Source of the DNA: Ga0077560 sp046330395
GTDB lineage: Bacteria > Actinomycetota > Thermoleophilia > Miltoncostaeales > Miltoncostaeaceae
Direction: 5' to 3'
Assembly (NCBI GenBank): GCA_046330395.1
Contig: JAXLSS010000002.1
Location: 62,001 to 126,000, forward strand
DNA length: 64,000 bases
The translations under genes and the position numbers were made by a program. This document shows positions 42,054-49,878 of the stretch, one piece after another (within the stretch, counting starts at the first letter, position 1; each line of letters opens with the position of its first letter). The notes beneath the pieces were generated by a model that was given only the letters and a program-made list of their open reading frames with translations, ran no database searches and had not been told where the DNA came from.

Positions 42054-42526
42054 CGTTCGTCTCCCTCGTCGTTCCCCGTGATGTGTGGCGAGGCTACGAC
42101 CGGGGGAGGGGCCGCGTCTTCTCGAAACGTGCGCAACCGGGGCCGGCCGTAGGCCTGCACCACGCAGGAGGGCAACTGCGCCTGAGCGGCGGCGGGAGGG
42201 TGCCGCCGGCGGTACTCGGCCGGCGGGCTGCCGAAGTGGCGCCGGAAGCTGGTGGTGAACGAGCCCGGGCTGCTCAGCCCGACGGCGTGGCACACGTCCA
42301 GGATGGAGTAGTCGGTGACGCGCAGCAGGAACGCCGCGCGTTCAAGGCGGCGGGTCAGCAGGTAGGCGCCGGGGGAGTCGCCGAACACCCGCCGGAACTC
42401 ACGGCTGAAATGCGCCTGCGACAGCCCCGCGGCCCGCGCCATGTCGGCCACGCCGATGGGCTCAGCGAACCGCCGGTCGGCCAGGTCGCGGGCGCGCAGC
42501 AGGAACCGGCTGGGCGAGGCGTCCAC
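42050..42526 (-). CDS. AraC-family transcriptional regulator
   Basis: A 158-residue regulator consisting of the DNA-binding domain only: first HTH IGVADMARAAGLSQAHFSREF (AraC helix 1), second HTH SILDVCHAVGLSSPGSFTTSF with the family signature F-x-x-x-F-R-x-x-x-G-x-x-P-x-x-Y-R-R-R. No sensor domain is present, so its response may depend on its own expression. ATGA overlap with the VOC gene shows they form a two-gene unit. Confidence 0.9.
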   Translation of the reverse strand: MDASPSRFLLRARDLADRRFAEPIGVADMARAAGLSQAHFSREFRRVFGDSPGAYLLTRRLERAAFLLRVTDYSILDVCHAVGLSSPGSFTTSFRRHFGSPPAEYRRRHPPAAAQAQLPSCVVQAYGRPRLRTFREDAAPPPVVASPHITGNDEGDER

Positions 42527-42547
42527 GGGTGGCCGGGCTCCGCCCCG

Positions 42548-43639
42548 CTATCCCCACCAGAAGGCGGCGGCGATGATGGCGTAGAGGGCGATGAGGGTGG
42601 CGCCCTCCACCCAGGTGGACTCCCCGTCGAACGACACGAACGCCGCCAGGATCACCGACAGCAGCAGCACGGCGATCAGCAGCGGGCTGAACACTAGGGT
42701 GAGGGAGGCCAGCCCGAACACCTGGCTCACCAGCACCAGCACCGGCGCCAGGACAAGGGCGATCTGGATGGGGGAGTTGAGCACCACCGAGAACGCGTAT
42801 TCGCTGTTGCCCCGGGCGGCCAGCTGGATGCCCACCACGTTCTCCACCGCGTTGCCGGCGATGGCCACGATCACCAGGCCAGCGAAGGCGTCGGAGATGC
42901 CCAGCTTGCCCATCGCGGGCTCCAGGGCGCTGACGAACCAGTCGCTGACGAAGCCGGCCAGCAGCCCGGCCACCGCCAGCATCCCGATGGCCACCGCCAC
43001 CGGCCAGCGCGGGGCGTCCCCGTGGGGTTGCGCCGCGGCCCCCTCGCCGCCGGCCTCCTTGCGCAGCGAGTCCGGCAGGGACAGCGCGAACAGCAGCAGC
43101 AGCACGATGGACACCACCACCGAGAAGGCCACCGTGTGGGTCTCGGCGGGGGTGTGCAGCGAGCTGGCGAGGGATGGCAGGGCCATGGCGGTGACCGACA
43201 GCAGCATCAGCACGGTGATGGTGCGGGCGCGCTCCGAGCCCAGGGGCTGGGTGCCGTGCCGCAGGCCGCCCACCACGAACGCCAGACCCAGGATGAGCAG
43301 CAGGTTGGCCAGGATCGACCCGATCAGCGCGGCGCGCACCACCTCCACCAGCCCGGCCCGCAGGGCGAAGATGCAGATGAACAGCTCGGGCAGGTTGCCC
43401 AGCGCCGACTGCAGGACGCCGGTGGCGCCCGGGCCGAAACGGTCGCCCAGCTGCTCCACCGAGCGGCCCACCAGGGCGGCCAGGCAGGTGATGGCGCCCG
43501 CGGCCACCCCGAAGGTGGCCACGGGCGCCCAGCCTCCGAAGTTGGCGATCCCGGCGATGACGCACAGCACGGCGCCGCCGATGAGCAGCACCAGATCGGA
43601 GCGGATGAACATGCGGGTGGGGGCGTGGGATGCGGACAT
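42548..43639 (-). CDS. CaCA-family cation antiporter (Ca2+/H+ type)
   Basis: A 363-residue membrane protein with about 11 helices and the internal repeat of the cation/Ca2+ exchanger family. The first alpha repeat contains VLQSALGNLPELFICIFAL (G-N-x-P-E, cation ligand Glu), the second AGLVIVAIAGNAVENVVGIQ (G-N-x-x-E). It most resembles Vcx1/ChaA-type antiporters, extruding Ca2+ in exchange for H+. The start ATG at 43639 is divergent from the FAD oxidoreductase with about 45 bp between them. Confidence 0.88.
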   Translation of the reverse strand: MSASHAPTRMFIRSDLVLLIGGAVLCVIAGIANFGGWAPVATFGVAAGAITCLAALVGRSVEQLGDRFGPGATGVLQSALGNLPELFICIFALRAGLVEVVRAALIGSILANLLLILGLAFVVGGLRHGTQPLGSERARTITVLMLLSVTAMALPSLASSLHTPAETHTVAFSVVVSIVLLLLFALSLPDSLRKEAGGEGAAAQPHGDAPRWPVAVAIGMLAVAGLLAGFVSDWFVSALEPAMGKLGISDAFAGLVIVAIAGNAVENVVGIQLAARGNSEYAFSVVLNSPIQIALVLAPVLVLVSQVFGLASLTLVFSPLLIAVLLLSVILAAFVSFDGESTWVEGATLIALYAIIAAAFWWG

Positions 43640-43684
43640 GGTCCGGCATGCTGCCACACCCGCACGACGGGTAGGTTTGGCGGT

Positions 43685-45172
43685 ATGCGGCGCGTGGACC
43701 GGCGAACGTTCCTGAAGGGGGCCGCCCTGGCCGGCGCCGCGGGCCTGCCGGGCGGCTGGGCGCTGCTGCGGCCGGCGGGCGCCCCCGGCGCCACCGGGGC
43801 CATCGGCGCCCTGCGTGCGGCCACCCGCGGCGCCGTGCTGGTGCCCGCCGATCGCGGGTACGCCGGGGCGCGCCCGGGCTTCAACCTCCGGTACGAGGGC
43901 AACCGGCCCGTGGCGGTCCTGCGGGCCGCGAACGAGGCGGACGTGGCCGCCGCCCTCAGATGGGCGGCCGCGCACCGTGTGCGCATCGCGGCGCGCTCGG
44001 GGGGACATTCCTACGCCGGGTACAGCACCCCCACGCCGGCCTGGTGGTGGACCTCTCGGCGCTGCGCACGGTGCGTGTGGCCTCGACGGGGTGCACGTGG
44101 ACGCCGGGGCGCAGATGGTGGACGTGCATGCGGTGACCATGCCCCGGGGCTGGTGCTGCCCAGCGGCAGCTGCCCCTCGGTGGGCGTGTCGGGCCTCACG
44201 CTGGGCGGCGGGATGGGGCTGTCCGGCCGGGCCTTCGGCCTGATGTGCGACCGCCTGGCCTCCGCCCGGGTGGTGACCCCCGACGGGGTGGTGCGCCATG
44301 TGGCCGCCGTCAGCGATCCGGATCTGTTCTGGGCGCTGCGCGGGGGCGGCGGCGGCAACTTCGGCATCGTCACGTCGTTTCGCTTCACCCCGGCCACCGC
44401 CCGGACGGCGGCGTGGTTCATGCTGCGCTGGCCCGGCGCGCAGGCCCAGGAGGTGCTGGCGGCGTGGCTGAGGTGGGCGCCGGACACCCACCGCATGCTC
44501 ACCAGCCTGTGCACCCTGGCGGCCGGCGGTGGAGGGTTCACGGTGACGGCCCTGGGGCAGTTCTACGGCGATGAGGCGCGGTTGCGCCGTCTGCTGGCGC
44601 CGCTGCTGCGGGTGCCCGGCGCATCGCTGCGCACCGGCACCTCGGGCACGTTCGACCTGGTGCGCCGCTGGGCCGGCTGCCTGGACCTGAGCACGGCGGA
44701 ATGCCACACGGTGGGCACCCGCCCGGGCGGCGCGATGCAGCGCGACCGGTTCGCCGCCGCGTCCGGCTACCTGCGCGACGTGCCGGGCGCCGCGGGCCTT
44801 CGGCAGCTGGTGCGCCTGGCGGAGGCGCGGACCGCCGCGGGCGGCGCCCTGATCTTCGACGCGTACGGCGGGGCCATCCGCTCGCCGGCCCCGGATGACA
44901 CGGCGTTCGTGCACCGCCGTGAGCGGTGCTGCGTGCAGGCATACGTGGGGTACGGCGCCGGCGGCCAGGCCTCGGCCGACGCCTGGCTGGCCCAGGCGCG
45001 CGCCACGCTGGCCCGGGTGGGCAGCGGGTTCGCCTACCAGAACTACATCGACCCCCGGCAGCCCGGCTGGGCGCACGCCTACTACGGGGCCAACCTGGCG
45101 CGGCTTCAGGCGGTCCGCCGCCGCGTGGATCCCGACGGGGTGCTGCACTTCCCCCAGGCCATCCCGGCCTGA
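43685..45172 (+). CDS. Tat-exported FAD-linked oxidoreductase, berberine-bridge type (local frame disturbance)
   Basis: The N-terminus RRTFLKGAALAGAAGLPGG is a twin-arginine signal. A PCMH-type FAD domain follows: ARSGGHSYAGYS has the His that can attach FAD, and GSCPSVGVSGLTLGGGMGLSG has the Cys that gives a second flavin bond in this family. The C-terminal BBE segment is YQNYIDPRQPGWAHAYYGAN. Between about 44025 and 44140 the sense lies in other frames (HAGLVVDLSALRTVRVA, then DGVHVDAGAQMVDVHAV), so three small indels are inferred that restore the frame. It is a periplasmic oxidase of a sugar or alkaloid-like alcohol; substrate unknown. Confidence 0.82.
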   Translation: MRRVDRRTFLKGAALAGAAGLPGGWALLRPAGAPGATGAIGALRAATRGAVLVPADRGYAGARPGFNLRYEGNRPVAVLRAANEADVAAALRWAAAHRVRIAARSGGHSYAGYSTPTPAWWWTSRRCARCVWPRRGARGRRGADGGRACGDHAPGLVLPSGSCPSVGVSGLTLGGGMGLSGRAFGLMCDRLASARVVTPDGVVRHVAAVSDPDLFWALRGGGGGNFGIVTSFRFTPATARTAAWFMLRWPGAQAQEVLAAWLRWAPDTHRMLTSLCTLAAGGGGFTVTALGQFYGDEARLRRLLAPLLRVPGASLRTGTSGTFDLVRRWAGCLDLSTAECHTVGTRPGGAMQRDRFAAASGYLRDVPGAAGLRQLVRLAEARTAAGGALIFDAYGGAIRSPAPDDTAFVHRRERCCVQAYVGYGAGGQASADAWLAQARATLARVGSGFAYQNYIDPRQPGWAHAYYGANLARLQAVRRRVDPDGVLHFPQAIPA

Positions 45173-45178
45173 GCGCCG

Positions 45179-46147
45179 TCAGGGGATCAGCCGCGTCCCC
45201 CCGGTGAGCGCGGGGCGTCCCGACCCCAGGAAGTAGATGCCGGGCAGGCCGGGGGTCTCGAATCCCAGGGAGGGGTTGTGGCGCAGGGTGCTGGCGTCCA
45301 GCGTGGCGGTGCCCGTGCGGTCGTTGCTGACGAAGAAGATGGCCCCGCCGCCCTCCGGGGCGAGGTTGTCGTGGATCACGCTCCGGCGCAGCGTGAGCGT
45401 GTAGGTGTTGCCGTCCAGGTAGATGGCGCCCCCGCTGCCGCCGCCCGGCGTGCCCGCCCGCGCGGGGTTGGCACCCCGCCCGGTCACCCGGTTGCCGGTG
45501 AACGTGCTGCCGGTGATCAGCCAGGACACGCCGATGCTGCTGAGGGCCCCGCCGTTGGCGCATCGGCCGCCGGTGAAGGTGCTGCCCAGCACCCGCACGG
45601 GCAGTCCGCGCGTACTGGTCCAGTGCGCGCACCGCCGCGCCGCCCACGTCGGGGCCCACCGGGTCGCACCGGTTGGCGGTGAAGCGGCTGTTGATGATGG
45701 TGAGCCGCCCACCGCGGGCGAAGATGGCGCCGCCGCCCCCGCCGTCGAACGTCTGTCCCGTCGAGTTGCCGCGGGTCAGCGTGATGTTGCGCACGGTCAG
45801 CTGCGGCGCGCGCTGGTTCTGGCAGTGGGACGTGGTCCAGCGCTGCGCCGGGTCGCAGGTGTCCTGGTACAGGATGCGATGGGCGCGGTCACCGCTGAGG
45901 GTCACCAGCCCGCCGCCGTCCAGGGTGACCGAGGGGTGGTCGTTGCGCACCTTGGCGGTGGCGCGCATGTGGATGGTCACCGGCGCCGGCCCGCAGTCGA
46001 ACCGCACCTGGCCGCCCCGGGCCACGGCGGCCACCACCGCGGACGACGTGCACGAGGCGGGGGTCCCACGCCCCACCACGCTCGCGGCACCGAGGGAGGG
46101 AAGGCGAGCCCCGCCAGGAGCATCGGTACGAGGGCACGTCGGAGCAT
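45179..46147 (-). CDS. secreted right-handed parallel beta-helix protein (frameshifted)
   Basis: A probable ~320-residue exported protein, seen in pieces. The signal peptide MLRRALVPMLLAGLAFPP is at 46147-46094; a one-base shift near 46100 joins it to GRGTPASCTSSAVVAAVARG, and a second near 45610 joins the last third. The repeating rungs (ITLTRGNSTGQTFDGGGGGAIFA, TIINSRFTANRC, GSTFTGGRCANGGALSS, GSTFTGNRVTG) with recurring N-x-F/F-x-G and Gly-rich turns indicate a Pel-type beta-helix such as adhesins or polysaccharide lyases. No catalytic site is identified. Confidence 0.68.
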
Positions 46148-46187
46148 CCCGGTGAGCCTAGTGGGGGTCGCCGGCACCTTGCTTCTT

Positions 46188-46402
46188 ACAGGGTTGCCCT
46201 CTGACGCCGACGTTGCGTATGGCGGGTTCGGATCGGGGTCCGTCACCTCAGCGCCCTTGCGGGCTGCGCGGACCTGAGTCGAACCTCCCCGTCCGTGGGT
46301 CGGGGGACTCACACCCTGCACCGTCCCCAATCTGGGGGCCTCGGGCGTCCTGGTTGGCGGAGACTTCGACATGAGGTGTGGACCCGCCTCATTGGCGGAT
46401 CC
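46188..46402 (-). repeat. structured ~213-bp intergenic repeat, copy 3
   Basis: Very similar to copy 2, in the same orientation. The first hairpin (46380-46402) has arms GGACCCGCC/GGCGGATCC with one mismatch; the inner stem is GGGGAC/GTCCCC and the GCCC-GCAA-GGGC hairpin is unchanged. It lies downstream of the subtilase operon terminator and ahead of the beta-helix gene, both on the minus strand. With the terminator it makes up the 346-bp gene-free gap 46148-46493. The outer pair GGTCCG/CGGACC of its second half is also complementary. Confidence 0.75.
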
Positions 46403-46453
46403 CATTGTCGCGGCCGCCGGGTCGGCGGCCATTCGACGAGGCGGGAAAACAGA

Positions 46454-46484
46454 ACGTTCGGGGCGGCGTCGCCGCCCCGAACGT
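46454..46484 (-). terminator. intrinsic terminator of the subtilase operon
   Basis: A perfect 14-bp stem, ACGTTCGGGGCGGC (46454-46467) with GCCGCCCCGAACGT (46471-46484), and a 3-nt loop. Read on the minus strand it follows the stop of subtilase A by 9 bp and is itself followed by TCTGTTTT, a short T-run. It is the best-formed intrinsic terminator in the window and marks the end of the riboswitch-led operon. Confidence 0.85.
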
Positions 46485-46493
46485 GGGCACCGC

Positions 46494-48044
46494 CTACTTG
46501 TCCCAGTTGGAGCTCCAGCTGGCACGGCTCCAGGATGCCCGGGACGTCGTCATGGTGGTGGTGCTCTGGACCAGGCACGAGCAGCTCCAGCTGGCACGGC
46601 TCCAGCTGGCACGTAGCGGGTCGCTGGCGGTGCTCCAGCTGGCACGGCTCCAGCTGGCGCGCAGCCAGTCGATGTTGCCCGTGGCCGGGTTGATGAGGCT
46701 GTTGGGCACCAGGCCGAGGTTGGCCTTCGGGAGCTTGGTGAGGTCGGCCTTCATCGCCGCCAGTGCCGCGATCTCGGGACCCACGTTCCTGACGTTGCGG
46801 GTGGTCCCCACCAGCGCCGCCTTCACCTGATCCGGGGTCCAGGCCGGGTGCGCCTGCAGCAGGTCGGCCACCACACCCGAGGCGACCGCGGCGCTCATGG
46901 AGGTGCCGCCCAAGCGGATGTAGCTGCCGCCCACCACGCAGCTGTTGCACAGCGTGGCGAAGTCGCTGCCGGGGGCCAGCACGCTCACCATGTGGGCGCC
47001 CGGGGCGATCACCTCGGGCTTGCGGTAGCCGTCCTGCGTGACCCCGCGGCTGGACCAGGTGGCGAGCTCGTCGTCGATGGTCGCCTTGGTGCTCTTGTCG
47101 TCCACACCGCCCACGCTGATGGCGTAGGGGTCGTTGCCGGGGGCGTAGGTGACCGCGTCGGACGAGGAGCCACGGTTTCCGGCGGCGGCGACAACCACCA
47201 GCCCGTGCAGCCAGGCCTGCTCCACGGCCGCGTCCAGCGGATCGATGCGGGCCGACTGCGGTGCCGAGGATTCCAGCGACAGGTTGACCACGCGGATCTT
47301 GTAGTCGGCCTTGTGGTCCACCACGAACTGCAGGCCGTTGATCACGTCCAGCACGGTGGCGTTGCCGTGGTCGTCGGACGCCTTCACCGACACCAGGTCG
47401 GCCTCCGGGGCCGCACCGATGTACTTGCCGAACAGCGGGTCGGTGACCGGCCGGTCGTACCCGTTGCCCGCGATGAGGCCCGCCACGTGCGTGCCATGGC
47501 CATAGCGGTCGGTGGCGGTCGTGGCGTCGGGGTTGGTGACCACGGTGGCCACCACGCGCGAGGCGGGGTCCACGGGCGAGCGGCGGAAGTCCACCACGTC
47601 CCCGGCGATGCCGGTGTCGATCACCGCCACGGTGACTCCGCGGCCGGTGGCGAGCCAGGGGCTGATCCACAGCCCGTCCGAGCCCACCGACTGGTTGTAG
47701 GAGGTGGCCGTCGTGTCACCGGGGCCGGTCGATTCGACCGAGTCCACGGAGCTCACCCTGGTGTTCTTGACCACCGCGTACACACCGCGCATGTGGCGCA
47801 GGCGCGCGGCGCCCGTGGCGGTGAGGCGTGCTCCGTAGCCGCGCACCATCGGCACCTGGCGCGTCACGCGGCCGCCCACGGTGGCGATGGCGGCGCGTCC
47901 CCGGGCGTGGGTGCTGCCGGGACGCATCATCACGATGTACTCCTGCTGCGACCGGGCCGACATCGCGGCGGCCTGGCCCACGGGCAGGGCGGTGGCCGCG
48001 ATCGCGACCACGGCGGAGAGACGGCGGATGCTGGGGGTCGTCAT
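46494..48044 (-). CDS. secreted subtilisin-like serine protease A with Ser-Trp-rich tail
   Basis: A 516-residue S8 protease. Signal peptide at residues 1-26 (VVAIAATALPVGQAAAM), an I9-like propeptide (EYIVMMRPGSTHARG), then the catalytic domain: Asp in VTVAVIDTGIAG, His in RYGHGTHVAGLIAGN, the oxyanion Asn in VVVAAAGNRGSS and Ser in RLGGTSMSAAVASG. After the domain comes a ~60-residue tail of R-A-S-W-S-R-A-S-W-S modules around C-S-C. The gene begins 10 bp after subtilase B, so both share the riboswitch-controlled transcript, and ends just before the terminator. Confidence 0.9.
   Translation of the reverse strand: MTTPSIRRLSAVVAIAATALPVGQAAAMSARSQQEYIVMMRPGSTHARGRAAIATVGGRVTRQVPMVRGYGARLTATGAARLRHMRGVYAVVKNTRVSSVDSVESTGPGDTTATSYNQSVGSDGLWISPWLATGRGVTVAVIDTGIAGDVVDFRRSPVDPASRVVATVVTNPDATTATDRYGHGTHVAGLIAGNGYDRPVTDPLFGKYIGAAPEADLVSVKASDDHGNATVLDVINGLQFVVDHKADYKIRVVNLSLESSAPQSARIDPLDAAVEQAWLHGLVVVAAAGNRGSSSDAVTYAPGNDPYAISVGGVDDKSTKATIDDELATWSSRGVTQDGYRKPEVIAPGAHMVSVLAPGSDFATLCNSCVVGGSYIRLGGTSMSAAVASGVVADLLQAHPAWTPDQVKAALVGTTRNVRNVGPEIAALAAMKADLTKLPKANLGLVPNSLINPATGNIDWLRASWSRASWSTASDPLRASWSRASWSCSCLVQSTTTMTTSRASWSRASWSSNWDK
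46497..46670 (-). repeat. Ser-Trp-Ser-Arg tail-coding repeats of subtilase A
   Basis: Three modules encoding R-A-S-W-S-R-A-S-W-S (the codons recur as a CTCCAGCTGGCACGG-like unit on the plus strand) with the Cys pair C-S-C after the second module and an acidic/Thr-rich spacer before the third. The order, spacing and Cys-x-Cys position match the tail of subtilase B, although the repeated Ala is Ser there. Confidence 0.75.
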
Positions 48045-48054
48045 CGCCGTCTCC

Positions 48055-49647
48055 TCAGTCGGTCCAGGAGGTTGACCAGGACGAGCGGCTCCAGCTGGAC
48101 CGTGAGGGGTCCAACGAGCCGTCGGCCAGCAGCGAGCAGTCGCAGCTCCAGCTGGACCGCGCCCAGCCGGCGGTGAGGTCCGGGCCCGCGCTGCTCCAGC
48201 TCGACCGGCTCCAGCTGGACCGCGTGGGGTCCACCTGGCCCGTGGCCGGGTCCAGCAGCGTGTTGGGCGTGAGGTCCGTGTTGGCCGTCGGGACGTCCGG
48301 GGCGTACACGGCCATGCGGGCGTTCGCCAGCACGCCGTCGGGGGTCTGGGTGCCGCCCTCGGTGGAGGTGAGGATGCCCTTGACCTGGTTGGGCGTGAGG
48401 CTGGGCCGGCGGCCCACCATCAGCGCCACCATGCCCGACACCATCGGTGCGGCCATGGAGGTGCCGCCCGCGCGGATGTAGGAGTCCTCCACCACGCACC
48501 AGGGGCACATCTCCTGGAAGGCGCTGTCGGGGGCCAGGGTGGACACGATGTGCGCGCCCGGTGCCAGCACCTCGGGCTTGGTGACGCCGTCGGAGGTGAC
48601 GCCCCGGCTGCTCCAGGAGGCCACCGTGTCGTCCGCGGGGGAGGGGGTTCCCTGGTCGTCGGTGGCGCCCACGGTGATGATGTAGGGGTCGTTCGCCGGG
48701 GCGTGGCTCACGGCGTCGGGTGCGTCGCCCGCGTTCCCCGCGGCCGCCACCACCACGATGCCGGCGTTCCAGGCGGCCTCGACGGCGGCGTCCATGGGGT
48801 CGGTCGCGGCGGAGGAGGGGTTCACCGAGTCCAGCGACATGTTGACGACGCGGATGTTGTAGTCGGCCTTGTGGTCCACCACGAACTGCAGGCCGTAGAT
48901 GACGTCCAGCACCGACGCGTCGCCGTTGTCGTCGGCCACCTTCACGCTGATGAGGTTGGCCTCGGGGGCCACGCCGATGAAGTGGCCGCTGGCACCGTCC
49001 GTGCGCATGTTGCCGTTGCCGGCGATGATGCCCGCCACGTGGGTGCCGTGACCGTAGGTGTCCTCGGCGGTGGTGGCGTTCGGGTTCACGACCGCGCTGG
49101 CGATGACACGTGACGACGGGTCCCAGCCGCTGCGGCGGAAGTCGGGCAGGCCGCCGGCGATGCCGGTGTCGATCACGGCCACGCCGACGCCCCTGCCGGT
49201 CTGGGCCGGCGTGTACACGCGGGTCACACCGGCGCTGGTGGAGTAGTACGAGTAGCTGGAGGTGTTCCACACGTTGGGCGCCGACAGCGAGAGGGGATAC
49301 GAGGTCTCCAGCCGGCGGGTGCTGACCGAGGTGGACTTCACGGCCGCGTTGAAGGTGACCGCCTTCACGGCCGCGTCCCCGCGGAGCTCGTCCGCCTGGC
49401 TCGCGCTGAGGTGCGCCACCAGCCCGTGGATGATGGGCAGCTCGCCGGTCACCACGCCGCCGGCGGCCATCACGTCGATGCGCGCCGCGGCCGGCGCGGT
49501 GCCGGGGAGGAACTGCACGATGGCCTCACCCGCCGGCGATGTGGCGGCCGGGGCGGCCACGGCGGCGTACGAGGCACCTGCGAGCGTTGCGAGGGTGGCG
49601 ATCGCGCCGGCCGCACGGCGGCGCGTCAAACGAAAGGGCCCGGGCAC
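48055..49647 (-). CDS. secreted subtilisin-like serine protease B with Ser-Trp-rich tail
   Basis: A 530-residue S8 protease. GTG start at 49647 with AAAGGAG ahead; signal peptide TRRRAAGAIATLATLAGASY; propeptide GEAIVQFLPGTAPAA; catalytic Asp in VAVIDTGIAGGLPDF, His in TYGHGTHVAGIIAGN, Asn in VVVAAAGNAGD and Ser in RAGGTSMAAPMVSGM. The tail starts after LLDPATGQVDPT with R-S-S-W-S-R-S-S-W-S modules and C-D-C. It is exported, probably autoprocessed. A GEMM-I riboswitch lies in its leader, so expression should depend on c-di-GMP. Subtilase A follows it. Confidence 0.92.
   Translation of the reverse strand: MPGPFRLTRRRAAGAIATLATLAGASYAAVAAPAATSPAGEAIVQFLPGTAPAAARIDVMAAGGVVTGELPIIHGLVAHLSASQADELRGDAAVKAVTFNAAVKSTSVSTRRLETSYPLSLSAPNVWNTSSYSYYSTSAGVTRVYTPAQTGRGVGVAVIDTGIAGGLPDFRRSGWDPSSRVIASAVVNPNATTAEDTYGHGTHVAGIIAGNGNMRTDGASGHFIGVAPEANLISVKVADDNGDASVLDVIYGLQFVVDHKADYNIRVVNMSLDSVNPSSAATDPMDAAVEAAWNAGIVVVAAAGNAGDAPDAVSHAPANDPYIITVGATDDQGTPSPADDTVASWSSRGVTSDGVTKPEVLAPGAHIVSTLAPDSAFQEMCPWCVVEDSYIRAGGTSMAAPMVSGMVALMVGRRPSLTPNQVKGILTSTEGGTQTPDGVLANARMAVYAPDVPTANTDLTPNTLLDPATGQVDPTRSSWSRSSWSSAGPDLTAGWARSSWSCDCSLLADGSLDPSRSSWSRSSWSTSWTD
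48058..48231 (-). repeat. Ser-Trp-Ser-Arg tail-coding repeats of subtilase B
   Basis: Three modules of R-S-S-W-S-R-S-S-W-S (the middle one shorter, A-R-S-S-W-S followed by C-D-C), separated by short spacers with Asp and Pro. At DNA level the unit is a CTCCAGCTGGACCG-type repeat. Aligns module by module with the tail of subtilase A. Confidence 0.75.
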
Positions 49648-49689
49648 GTGGGCGCTCCTTTGGGGGAAAGTCCTCGGAAACGCTGCCGT

Positions 49690-49775
49690 GTAACCGGGCG
49701 GCCTCGAGGCTTCGAGGTCCCTGGCTTTGCGTCCCCGCCTCGCGACGGGTTTGCCGGCTTGCAGCACTCCCGCCA
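49690..49775 (-). promoter_or_regulatory. cyclic-di-GMP riboswitch, GEMM-I class
   Basis: Read on the minus strand the leader of subtilase B contains all GEMM-I landmarks in order: GGCAAACC (49756-49748 region), a stem closed by a GCGA tetraloop, the invariant GGGACGCAAAGCC (core at 49723-49734 on the plus strand), AGGG-x-CCTC with a CCTCGA/TCGAGG stem, and a CCCGGTTAC end that pairs back toward the 5' side. The G and A of GGGACGCAAAGCC form the ligand pocket. The expression platform is the ~40 nt between the aptamer and the AAAGGAG ribosome binding site. It controls the subtilase B-A operon. Confidence 0.9.
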
Positions 49776-49878
49776 TCGGCGCCCTCTGCAGAAACGTGAG
49801 GGGGCCGCCGGACGGTTTTCTTACTGAAACTTGCGAATGGTGTGGGGGCTCTGACATGGCGTCACAGGGGGCCTGGGG

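Noticed and set aside
43022..45172. Very long plus-strand reading through the CaCA antiporter gene into the FAD oxidase
   Set aside because: The first 220 codons are antisense of the antiporter, which has a full CaCA family match; only the part from 43685 is genuine.
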